The position numbers were made by a program, and so were the translations under genes. The notes under the pieces were generated by a model that saw nothing but the letters and a program-made list of their open reading frames with translations, searched no databases and was not told the origin of the DNA. A stretch of DNA of 36,844 bases. Source: Flavobacteriaceae bacterium (GTDB taxonomy: Bacteria; Bacteroidota; Bacteroidia; Flavobacteriales; Flavobacteriaceae). Below are positions 24,475-32,254 of this stretch, piece after piece; the first letter of the stretch is position 1, and the number at the start of each line of letters is the position of its first letter. The stretch lies in assembly GCA_002697255.1 (NCBI GenBank), contig NZUH01000030.1, positions 56,692 to 93,535 of the forward strand. The letters are read 5' to 3'.

Positions 24475-24507
24475 TATAGCATAATTTTTAGCATTATATT
24501 TGCTATA
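24475..24507 (+). promoter_or_regulatory. uvrA promoter with -7 box and three phased TAGCA half-sites
   Basis: The -7 element TATATTTG (24495-24502) lies 13 nt before the uvrA ATG. It is embedded in a perfect inverted repeat TATAGCA (24475-24481)/TGCTATA (24501-24507). A further TAGCA at 24489-24493 makes three half-sites (24477, 24489, 24501) spaced exactly 12 nt apart, the last one inverted. The arrangement suggests an operator for damage control of uvrA; the regulator is unknown. Confidence 0.5.
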
Positions 24508-24515
24508 AGTTAAAA

Positions 24516-27281
24516 ATGAAGATTTTATCAGGAAAAAATAAATCAATCGAAATAAAAGGGGCAAAAATGCATAACCTTAAAAATATTGATTTATCAATTC
24601 CAAAGAAAAAAATTATAGTAATCACAGGGGTTTCAGGAAGCGGAAAATCATCATTAGCATTTGACACAATTTATGCTGAAGGACAAAGGAAATATGTTGA
24701 AAGCCTATCCAGTTATGCAAGACAATTCCTTGAAAGAATAGAAAAACCAAAAGTGGATAAAATATGTGGGCTTTCACCTGCAATAGCTTTAGAACAAAAA
24801 ATCTCCTCTTCTAACCCAAGGTCTACAGTTGGAACTAAAACTGAAATTTATGATTACCTAAAACTATTTTTTTCTAGATATGGTGAAATATATTCACCTA
24901 TTTCTGGAAAAATAGTTAAAAAAAATACTGTTTCTGAAATTATTGATGATTTAAAAAAACAAAAAAAAGGTGATAAAGTTTTAATCTTATCAAAATTAGA
25001 AAAAATTAATAAAGAAAATTTTGACAAAAAAATAAAATCTCTTAAAAATCAAAATTATAATAGAATTTTATCAAATGATAAAGTTTTGAAAATTAATAAT
25101 ATTGTAGATTCTGAAATTAATAATTATGATGAATTGTTCCTTGTAATAGATAGGATAATATGCAATAATTCTGAAGAATATCTTAACAGAATAGCCGACT
25201 CTATTGAAAATACTATCTATGAATCTAAAGGGAAATGTATAATAAAAAACATTTCTACAAATAAAACCTTTAAATATAATACAAGACTTGAAATGGATGG
25301 TATTTTGTTTGAAAATCCTGATACAAACTTTTTTAGCTTTAACAATCCACATGGAGCGTGCGAAAAATGTAAAGGATACGGAGATATTGTTGGAATTGAT
25401 GAAAAACTTGTCGTTCCTAACACATCTCTTTCTGTATATGATGGGGCTATATTTCCATGGAGGGGAAAAAAACTAAGTAAATACAAAAATTTATTTATCA
25501 AAAATTCTTTAGAAAATGGCTTTCCTATTCATAAAGCATATAACAGTTTAAATAAAGATCAAAAAAAACTTTTATGGAATGGAAGTGAAAAAGTTTTTGG
25601 GATAAATAATTTTTTTGAAAAACTTGAAGCTAAAATGTATAAAATACAAAACAGGGTATTACTTTCAAGATATAGAGGTAAAACAAAATGTGACAGCTGT
25701 GAAGGAAATAGACTTAAAAAAGAGGCAGGATATATAAAAATCAATAATAAAAACATATTTGATTTAATAAACATGCAATTAATTGATTTAGATCTATTTA
25801 TGAGAGAAATTAATCTTAAAAATTGTAGAATCTTAAATGAAATAATTGATAGAATTGGTTGTTTAAATGACCTAGGATTAGGATATTTGACACTTAACAG
25901 AAAGTCTTCAACTCTTTCCGGGGGCGAATCACAACGTATTAACTTAGCAACATGTATAGGAAGCAATCTAACTGGATCTCTTTATGTTTTGGATGAACCA
26001 AGTATTGGGTTACATTCTCACGACACAAAAAAATTAATAAAAATTTTAAAAAAATTAAAAAATCTCGGAAATACCGTTATTGTTGTAGAACATGATGATG
26101 AAATTATAAGATCAGCAGATTATATTTTTGATATTGGACCTAACGCTGGATCCCTTGGTGGTTATTTAGTTGGTCAAGGAGAGTTTAATGAATTTATAAA
26201 ATCTAATACGTTAACGGCTAAATATTTAAAAAATGAATTGAATATATCTTTACCTAATAAAGAAAGATTATCAAAAAATTATATAAATATTTATGGTATA
26301 AGAGAAAATAATCTTAAAAATATTAATGTTAGCTTTCCATTAAATAAATTTGTTACAATAACTGGAGTTTCTGGTTCTGGAAAAAGCACCCTGATAAATA
26401 AAATACTATATCCTGCAATTTTAAATAATCTAAAAGATTTTTCAAAAAAACCTGGCGAATTTGATAAAATATCAGGAAATATAGAAAAAATAGAATTTGT
26501 CGAATATATTAGTCAAAAAGCTATCGGGAAATCATCAAGATCAAACCCTGTTACATATATTAAAGCATACGATGAAATCAGAAAACTATTTGCATCAATA
26601 AGGGAAAGTAAATTAAGGTACTATAAGCCAAAACATTTTTCATTTAATGTTGAAGGAGGCAGATGCACGCATTGTAAAGGTGATGGTACAATATCAATAG
26701 AAATGCAATTCATGCCAGATGTCACACTGCAGTGTGAAAATTGTAATGGCAAAAGATTCAAAAAAGAAATTCTAGAAATTAAATTTTTTAATAAAAATAT
26801 TTCAGAAATTCTGAATTTAACGGTTGATAATGCAGTAGTTTTTTTTAAAGAAAACAATGAAACAAAAATAAGCAAGAAATTAGAAGTATTACAAAATGTT
26901 GGTTTGGGATATATAAAATTAGGACAAAGCTCATCTACACTTTCTGGTGGAGAAGCTCAAAGAATTAAATTAGCTTATTTTTTAAGTATAAAAAATAAAG
27001 CTAAAAATGGTTTATTTTTATTTGACGAACCAACAACTGGGTTACACTATGATGATATAAACAAACTAGTAACTTCAATAAATGAAATTATTGATGTTGG
27101 TAATTCTGTTATTATTATCGAACACAATTTAGAGTTAATTAAATGTTCTGATCATATAATTGACCTTGGACCATATGCTGGAGAAAATGGAGGAGAACTA
27201 ATTTTCAGTGGTAATCTTAAAGATTTAATTAAACAAAATAGTTTAACAGGTCAAAGTGTGAAAAGTAGTTTTATAAAATAG
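24516..27281 (+). CDS. uvrA: Excinuclease ABC subunit A
   Basis: UvrA dimers find bulky DNA lesions and load UvrB in nucleotide excision repair. 921 residues, close to the usual 940. The first ABC ATPase has 'VITGVSGSGKSSLAFDTIYA' and the signature 'STLSGGESQRINLAT'; the second has 'TITGVSGSGKSTLINKIL' and 'STLSGGEAQRIKLAY'. The C-terminal zinc module is intact, with 'CTHCKGDG' and 'CENCNGKRF'. In the first zinc region the second pair is present ('GACEKCKGYG'), but the first CxxC is replaced by 'TRLEMDGILFENP', a variant I recall from Bacteroidota UvrA. A sigma-54-like promoter and terminator follow directly. Confidence 0.96.
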   Translation: MKILSGKNKSIEIKGAKMHNLKNIDLSIPKKKIIVITGVSGSGKSSLAFDTIYAEGQRKYVESLSSYARQFLERIEKPKVDKICGLSPAIALEQKISSSNPRSTVGTKTEIYDYLKLFFSRYGEIYSPISGKIVKKNTVSEIIDDLKKQKKGDKVLILSKLEKINKENFDKKIKSLKNQNYNRILSNDKVLKINNIVDSEINNYDELFLVIDRIICNNSEEYLNRIADSIENTIYESKGKCIIKNISTNKTFKYNTRLEMDGILFENPDTNFFSFNNPHGACEKCKGYGDIVGIDEKLVVPNTSLSVYDGAIFPWRGKKLSKYKNLFIKNSLENGFPIHKAYNSLNKDQKKLLWNGSEKVFGINNFFEKLEAKMYKIQNRVLLSRYRGKTKCDSCEGNRLKKEAGYIKINNKNIFDLINMQLIDLDLFMREINLKNCRILNEIIDRIGCLNDLGLGYLTLNRKSSTLSGGESQRINLATCIGSNLTGSLYVLDEPSIGLHSHDTKKLIKILKKLKNLGNTVIVVEHDDEIIRSADYIFDIGPNAGSLGGYLVGQGEFNEFIKSNTLTAKYLKNELNISLPNKERLSKNYINIYGIRENNLKNINVSFPLNKFVTITGVSGSGKSTLINKILYPAILNNLKDFSKKPGEFDKISGNIEKIEFVEYISQKAIGKSSRSNPVTYIKAYDEIRKLFASIRESKLRYYKPKHFSFNVEGGRCTHCKGDGTISIEMQFMPDVTLQCENCNGKRFKKEILEIKFFNKNISEILNLTVDNAVVFFKENNETKISKKLEVLQNVGLGYIKLGQSSSTLSGGEAQRIKLAYFLSIKNKAKNGLFLFDEPTTGLHYDDINKLVTSINEIIDVGNSVIIIEHNLELIKCSDHIIDLGPYAGENGGELIFSGNLKDLIKQNSLTGQSVKSSFIK

Positions 27282-27283
27282 TT

Positions 27284-27299
27284 TGGCACGCAGTTTGTA
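27284..27299 (+). promoter_or_regulatory. Sigma-54-type -24/-12 promoter
   Basis: TGGCACG-CAGT-TTGTA matches the RpoN consensus TGGCAC-N5-TTGCW with exact GG-to-G spacing and one change (T for C after TTG). It begins 2 nt after the uvrA stop and is the only such site I found in the window. Predicted transcription start is about 27310-27311, heading into a strong terminator. Confidence 0.6.
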
Positions 27300-27310
27300 T
27301 AATGTATATT

Positions 27311-27379
27311 GGTTAGTTTAATTTATTGAATAGTTAGTTTGAGCCCCGTATCTTTCCTTAATTTACGGGGCTTTTTATT
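27311..27379 (+). ncRNA. Putative short non-coding RNA (about 70 nt) between uvrA and the GT4 gene
   Basis: The segment lies between a sigma-54-like promoter and a strong intrinsic terminator. It has no usable ORF: the only nearby ATG gives MYIG-stop and lies before the predicted start. The 5' part is single-stranded and AT-rich, with a direct repeat GTTAGTTT at 27312-27319 and 27333-27340. The 3' part is a 9-bp GC-rich hairpin with a pyrimidine-rich loop ('TCTTTCCTTAATT') and a U-tract. The downstream gene is on the other strand, so this promoter has nothing else to transcribe. An RpoN-dependent regulatory RNA is the simplest reading; the hairpin may also end uvrA transcripts. Confidence 0.5.
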
Positions 27380-27381
27380 TT
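27342..27381 (+). terminator. Intrinsic terminator after uvrA / putative sRNA
   Basis: AGCCCCGTA (27342-27350) pairs perfectly with TACGGGGCT (27364-27372) around a 13-nt loop, followed by a T-rich run (TTTTTATTTT). It is the only classical GC-rich terminator I see in the window. The minus strand has no T-run after the hairpin, so it acts on the plus strand. Confidence 0.88.
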
Positions 27382-27387
27382 ATTACA

Positions 27388-28662
27388 TCACAAACTATTA
27401 ATAATTTTTACCATATCTTTTGTTAATTCTTTTCTACTGTATTTTTCTAGATTTATTGGTGAGATTATATTAGATCCCATTTTAAATTTATTATAAGATT
27501 CTAAAATATAATTATATACTAGATCTAATTCTTTATAATTATAAAAATCACCTGTATTAGTTTTGTTTAAAATAGAAGATACTTCAGAATTATTTGGTCC
27601 TATGGCCAATATTGGTCTATTAGAATTTAAATAATCATAAAACTTGCCTGGAACAGCATATGATGATTCTATATCATTTACCTCAATCATCAATAATAAT
27701 TGACTCCTACATACATAATCAATAGTCTTTTCATAATCAACATAACCATAATAATTAATACATTTTGCAAAAATTTTTGACTTAAGATTATTTTTAAATT
27801 CTTGATCAACATTTCCAACAAAATTTAACTTTAAATCATTTATAAAACCACTTATATTTATACATAATTTTTCTATAGCCAACCATAGAATTTTAGGATT
27901 CCTATCTGGATATATAGAGCCAACATGAGAAATCGAAAATTGTTTGTCCAATTTAATGTCTTTACGAAAATAATCGTAACCGTTGGTAACTTTAAAATTA
28001 TTTTTAGAAATAGTATCAAAATAGATTTTTAGTTTTTTTGAAGTTGTAATTATCGCATCGGCATTATTTAAAACACCATCTCTATATTTTTTATGAATTT
28101 TCTTAGTATACTTTAGAAGATGAAATCTTTGTAAATAATTTAATTTTAACCATGGATCACGAAAATCTGCTATCCATTTTATATTTAATTTATTTTTTAG
28201 ATCTAGTCCAATTAAATGGATACTATGAGGTGGACCAGTAGTGATTATAGTTTCTATACTATTTTTAATTATGTATTTTTTGAGAAAATTAACAGAGGTT
28301 TTTCTCCAAAATATTTTCATGTCAGGAATAAATAAATTGCCTCTCAAAAAAAATAACATCTTTTGAAAAAAAGATTGATTAATTTTATTTTTCACATTAC
28401 CTTTTCTAATGTTATTTAAATATTTATTATTTCCAAAAATTGAGGATAACTCAAAAATAGGATGTCTTATAATATTTAAATCTTTGATTATATGATTATT
28501 AAGTGAATAATCATACACTGGATAATTTGGTTTATCGGGAACAAAAAAAGTCGGCTCAATACCATTTTCTGGAAAATACTTAGCAAATTTCATCCACCTC
28601 TGCACTCCAGGACCTCCAGCCGGAGGCCAATAGTATGAAATAATTAAAACTTTTTTTCTCAA
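27388..28662 (-). CDS. GT4-like glycosyltransferase
   Basis: 424 residues with the two-domain GT-B plan of family 4. The N-terminal domain opens 'ISYYWPPAGGPGVQRWMKFA' (nucleotide-fold glycine-rich loop) and contains 'ITTGPPHSIHLIGLDLK' and 'IADFRDPW'. The C-terminal donor-binding domain contains 'ISHVGSIYPDRNPKILWLAI' and 'VPGKFYDYLNSNRPILAIGP', the usual sugar-nucleotide region. The substrate is unknown; surface polysaccharide or lipid-linked glycan synthesis is likely. It overlaps YfhO by 4 nt (ATGA), so the two are translationally coupled and probably work on the same glycan. Confidence 0.88.
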   Translation of the reverse strand: MRKKVLIISYYWPPAGGPGVQRWMKFAKYFPENGIEPTFFVPDKPNYPVYDYSLNNHIIKDLNIIRHPIFELSSIFGNNKYLNNIRKGNVKNKINQSFFQKMLFFLRGNLFIPDMKIFWRKTSVNFLKKYIIKNSIETIITTGPPHSIHLIGLDLKNKLNIKWIADFRDPWLKLNYLQRFHLLKYTKKIHKKYRDGVLNNADAIITTSKKLKIYFDTISKNNFKVTNGYDYFRKDIKLDKQFSISHVGSIYPDRNPKILWLAIEKLCINISGFINDLKLNFVGNVDQEFKNNLKSKIFAKCINYYGYVDYEKTIDYVCRSQLLLMIEVNDIESSYAVPGKFYDYLNSNRPILAIGPNNSEVSSILNKTNTGDFYNYKELDLVYNYILESYNKFKMGSNIISPINLEKYSRKELTKDMVKIINSL

Positions 28663-31043
28663 TCTTTTCTTTTTGCTAAAAAACCAATGAATAATATTAA
28701 AATAAATGAAATAGAACTGAATAAGCTAATCTTACTACTTAATTCTACGACTTCTGGCTCAAATTTAAATTCTATATTATATTTACCATTAGGGACTTCT
28801 AAACCTCTTAAAATATAGTTAAATCTAAAATGTGAAACCTTTTCACCATTAATATATGAATTCCATCCATGCGGATAATATATTTCAGAAAATATAATTA
28901 AACCCAACTCATCAGATTCAACTTCGTACTTAAGGTAATTTGATTTTTTTTCGATTAAATCTACTCTGTAATCAGTATTTTTATATTTTTTGGATTCAAA
29001 AACTTGAGAAACTGAAATATTTTTGAAATTTAAAGAATCAAGACTTAAAATCTCATCATTGTCATTTGTAACATTAATATTTTCTTTTACAAACCACGCA
29101 CTTCCAGTAATATCATCATTAACATAAACATTTTTCTTATTTTGATCGTTATCTAGGATGTATTTGGTATTTAACATATTTAAGAAATTCATATGATTTT
29201 TATTTACATAAAATTCCATAACATCATTATATCTTCCTAATTTGGCAGCATGATAGCCATTAATAGAGTTTAAATAAAAATTTGGCCGTGTTGAAGATTC
29301 TGTTAAATCAAGAACTCTAAAATCAGAATTGTCAGACATAATATTTTTGTAGTTTTCATCCAGGCTATAAGGATTTTCAACAAAATATGAATCCGTAAAA
29401 TTTCTGTCATTTACATAGTTCTTGTTAAATCTTACTAGATCAAAAACAGTTAACGTAATAATAAAAATTAAGGTTATATTAAATTTTATTTTATTTTTTA
29501 AATACAATAAAATAACAGTAAAAATGATTAGAACATAAAATAATGTTCTGACCAATTGATCTAAAAATATATTTTTTCTGTCTTCTATTAAAACATCTTT
29601 AACAACTTGATTTAATCTTAAATCTGACTGACCGCTAAAGCTTAAATAAGAAGATGAAAAATACAGAGTTATCAAAATTGATAAAAAAACAAAAAGAGTT
29701 GCATAAAGAGCTTTAGTTTTTTCTGAATTATTAATTTTCTTATTTATCAAACTTGTCAAACCAAAAACTGCTAAAACAGGAATACATAACTCAAGAATTA
29801 CCTGAATTGACGAAACCGCCCTAAACTTATTATATAAGGGGAAATAGGAAATAAATAGATTTGTTAAGCTATCAAAATTTTTACCAAATGAAAGTAGTAA
29901 GGAAGCTATTATTGCAGCTAATAGCCATCCTTTGTGCTTTCCTCTATATAAGAATATAGAAAAAATAAATAAAAAGAAAACAACTACTCCCAGATAAGCT
30001 GGAGCTTCAACAAAAGGTTGATCCCCCCAATATATTGGGCTGTTTTTTACAAAATTTTTAGCTTCTATTGTATTATAACCATTTGATTTAAGAAAATTAA
30101 AAAAATTAGAATTCATCCCTAAATTTTCTGAGGATCCGCCTCCCATAATTTTTGGAATAAATAAATTTAAGCTTTCAAAAATTCCATAACTCCATTGAGT
30201 AATATATTCTTGTTGTAAACCATTATTCATTAATTTATCACTACCATCAGGATTAATAGAAAGTGAAGAATAGCTTCCTCTTGTTGATTCTTTAGAATAC
30301 TCAATTGTTGTCATCAAATTAGAAGCATTTAGTAGCAAAGCGAACAACAATGAAAAAATAAGCGTAAAAGCAGTTTTTAATAGATGATCAATATCTTTAC
30401 TTCTTATTCTGTCGTATATAAACCATATAGCCAAAGAAAAAACAATAAAACCTAAATAATAGGTCATTTGAAAATGATTAGCTGTAAACTGAAGAGCAAG
30501 AGCTATGGTAGTTAATAAAAATCCAAAAAAATATTTTCTCCTTGTTACGTATATAATTGAAGCTAAAACAAATGGCATGTAGGAAATAGCATGGGCTTTA
30601 GCATTATGACCAGCACCAATTATTATTATCAAATATGTAGATAATCCAAATGACAAAGCTCCAAACAATGCAAGGCGATAATCAACTTTTAGACTAATCA
30701 TAAAAAAATAAAAGCCTAAGAAATATAAAAAAAGATAATCTGCTGGTCTTGGTAAAAACCTTAAAAACAAATCTAGTTCTTTGATGTAATTATGTGGGTA
30801 TTTAGCGCCTAACTGATAAGTAGGCATGCCAGAAAATGCATTATTTACCCAATATGTTTCTGCATTATTTTGTTTTCTAAAGTCTTTAAGTTCTTTAGAC
30901 ATCCCAGTATATTGAATTATATCATTTTGAAGAATTTTTTTACCTTCAATAATAGGTGAGAAAAATAATACTGAAGTAACAATAAAAATAATTGTCACAA
31001 AAAAATGCTTTAAAAAATTATATTTTAATAAATTTTTAATCAT
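28659..31043 (-). CDS. YfhO-family multi-pass membrane protein (GT-C-like)
   Basis: 794 residues. A dozen or so hydrophobic helices fill roughly residues 12-510, then a soluble domain (about 530-760) precedes a final helix and 'AKRKD' tail. YfhO-type features are 'GKKILQNDIIQYTGMSKELK', 'YWVNNAFSGMPTYQLGAKYP' in the first extracytoplasmic loop, and near the C-terminus 'FSEIYYPHGWNSYINGEKV' and 'NYILRGLEVPNGKYNIEFKF'. Characterised YfhO relatives in Firmicutes transfer sugars from polyprenyl carriers outside the membrane. It sits between DUF4834 (8 nt upstream) and the coupled GT4 gene, a trio I recall from Flavobacteriia. Confidence 0.9.
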   Translation of the reverse strand: MIKNLLKYNFLKHFFVTIIFIVTSVLFFSPIIEGKKILQNDIIQYTGMSKELKDFRKQNNAETYWVNNAFSGMPTYQLGAKYPHNYIKELDLFLRFLPRPADYLFLYFLGFYFFMISLKVDYRLALFGALSFGLSTYLIIIIGAGHNAKAHAISYMPFVLASIIYVTRRKYFFGFLLTTIALALQFTANHFQMTYYLGFIVFSLAIWFIYDRIRSKDIDHLLKTAFTLIFSLLFALLLNASNLMTTIEYSKESTRGSYSSLSINPDGSDKLMNNGLQQEYITQWSYGIFESLNLFIPKIMGGGSSENLGMNSNFFNFLKSNGYNTIEAKNFVKNSPIYWGDQPFVEAPAYLGVVVFFLFIFSIFLYRGKHKGWLLAAIIASLLLSFGKNFDSLTNLFISYFPLYNKFRAVSSIQVILELCIPVLAVFGLTSLINKKINNSEKTKALYATLFVFLSILITLYFSSSYLSFSGQSDLRLNQVVKDVLIEDRKNIFLDQLVRTLFYVLIIFTVILLYLKNKIKFNITLIFIITLTVFDLVRFNKNYVNDRNFTDSYFVENPYSLDENYKNIMSDNSDFRVLDLTESSTRPNFYLNSINGYHAAKLGRYNDVMEFYVNKNHMNFLNMLNTKYILDNDQNKKNVYVNDDITGSAWFVKENINVTNDNDEILSLDSLNFKNISVSQVFESKKYKNTDYRVDLIEKKSNYLKYEVESDELGLIIFSEIYYPHGWNSYINGEKVSHFRFNYILRGLEVPNGKYNIEFKFEPEVVELSSKISLFSSISFILILFIGFLAKRKD

Positions 31044-31051
31044 AATCGATA

Positions 31052-31282
31052 TCAGTCAATTTCTTCATAATCTACATAATCACCTAAATTATTTTTATCA
31101 TTAGATTTATTTTTTGGCATCTTATCTATTGAAACTTCTCCTTCCTTATATCTTTTACTTCTTTTTTTATCGTAAGGACCTGCTTGATGTTTTTTAATCT
31201 TGTTTAACAGAAACATATAAAATATTCTAGACAAAAATCTAAAAACAAAATAAAAAACAATTAAAAATAAAAAAAACTTCAT
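31052..31282 (-). CDS. DUF4834-like small membrane protein
   Basis: 76 residues. One N-terminal hydrophobic helix (residues 2-25, 'FFLFLIVFYFVFRFLSRIFY') is followed by a basic stretch 'KIKKHQAGPYDKKRSKR' and an acidic C-terminus 'LGDYVDYEEID'. This helix-basic-acidic plan ending in D/E-Y-E-x matches DUF4834 as I know it from Flavobacteriia. Function unknown. It is the first gene of the DUF4834-yfhO-GT4 run and has a -7 element TAACTTTG 17 nt upstream. Confidence 0.82.
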   Translation of the reverse strand: MKFFLFLIVFYFVFRFLSRIFYMFLLNKIKKHQAGPYDKKRSKRYKEGEVSIDKMPKNKSNDKNNLGDYVDYEEID

Positions 31283-31299
31283 TTTTTAAATATTTTTGA

Positions 31300-31307
31300 C
31301 AAAGTTA
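31300..31307 (-). promoter_or_regulatory. -7 promoter element for the DUF4834-yfhO-GT4 operon
   Basis: Minus-strand TAACTTTG matches TAnnTTTG and ends 17 nt before the DUF4834 ATG. Confidence 0.5.
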
Positions 31308-31356
31308 CGATTCTAATAATTCAAAAAAAGTTAATATCTTATTAAATTATAAGATT

Positions 31357-31364
31357 TATATTTG
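31357..31364 (+). promoter_or_regulatory. -7 promoter element for the outer-membrane transporter gene
   Basis: TATATTTG matches TAnnTTTG and ends 17 nt before the GTG start at 31382, supporting that start. Confidence 0.5.
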
Positions 31365-31381
31365 TTATGATACTTAGATAG

Positions 31382-32254
31382 GTGAATAGATTTTTTTTAA
31401 TTTTAATTGTATTTTTTATTTCAAAGATTGACTTTGTTTATTCACAATATACCGAGATAATTAATTCTAATAGACCAGGAAACTCGTCTGGTGCATATTC
31501 TGTTGGTAAAAACATATTACAATTTGAAAATGGATTTTATATTGCAAATGAAAAGCATAAACTACTAAACTATAAGATTAACGGATTTGGAACAGATTTT
31601 AAAATAAGATATGGACTATTATATGAAAAATTAGAGTTGCTAATTGATGGAATATATCAGTCTGATAAATTTACTGATTTAAGATACACTCCATCTAACA
31701 CTTTTAGTAGAAAAAATTTAAAAAAATTTCAAATAGGGGCAAAATACTTAATTTATGACCCTAAAAAGGGTACAGAAGATAAAACTAACTTATACAGTTA
31801 TTGGGCAAATAAAAAGTTTAATTTCAAAAATATAATTCCAGCTATATCAGCTTATATTGGATTAAATATTGATTCTAAAAACAACCCTTACACAAGTTCA
31901 CAAATCAAAGGAGTTAGTCCCTCCTTAGCTATTTTTACTCAAAGCAATATTACAAATAGATCTGTAATTATTACAAACTTAATATTTGAACGAATTGGTA
32001 CTTACCAAAATGATTTTGAATATTTGATTTCTATTACAAATGCATTTAATAAAAATTTTATAGGATTTATCGAAATTCATGGGGTTAAAAGTGATTTTTA
32101 CGCTGATAACAAGTTAGGTTTTGGGTTAGCCCATCTTTTTAGTGATAATCTACAAGTTGATGTGGGAACTATGTTAAATTTTAAAGAAACACCTAAAATC
32201 GGCTATATTAATTTAGGCTTAAGCTATAGAGTTAATTTATATTCAGAAAAATGA
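31382..32254 (+). CDS. Outer-membrane beta-barrel 'transporter' (MetA/phenol-pathway-like)
   Basis: 290 residues from a GTG start. An N-terminal signal peptide ('MNRFFLILIVFFISKIDFVYSQ') precedes a mature protein opening 'YTEIINSNRPGNSSGAYSVG'. The rest is alternating amphipathic strands with aromatic girdles, ending '...YINLGLSYRVNLYSEK', which fits a small outer-membrane barrel; relatives are annotated 'transporter' in Flavobacteriia. The substrate is unknown. Its stop overlaps the next start (ATGA), so the outer-membrane protein and the YghO-like acyltransferase are co-translated, an arrangement worth noting given the lipid genes beyond. Confidence 0.82.
   Translation: MNRFFLILIVFFISKIDFVYSQYTEIINSNRPGNSSGAYSVGKNILQFENGFYIANEKHKLLNYKINGFGTDFKIRYGLLYEKLELLIDGIYQSDKFTDLRYTPSNTFSRKNLKKFQIGAKYLIYDPKKGTEDKTNLYSYWANKKFNFKNIIPAISAYIGLNIDSKNNPYTSSQIKGVSPSLAIFTQSNITNRSVIITNLIFERIGTYQNDFEYLISITNAFNKNFIGFIEIHGVKSDFYADNKLGFGLAHLFSDNLQVDVGTMLNFKETPKIGYINLGLSYRVNLYSEK

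Noticed and set aside
27342-27372. The uvrA-side hairpin as a bidirectional terminator for the GT4 gene
   Set aside because: On the minus strand the hairpin is followed by CAAACT, with no T-run.
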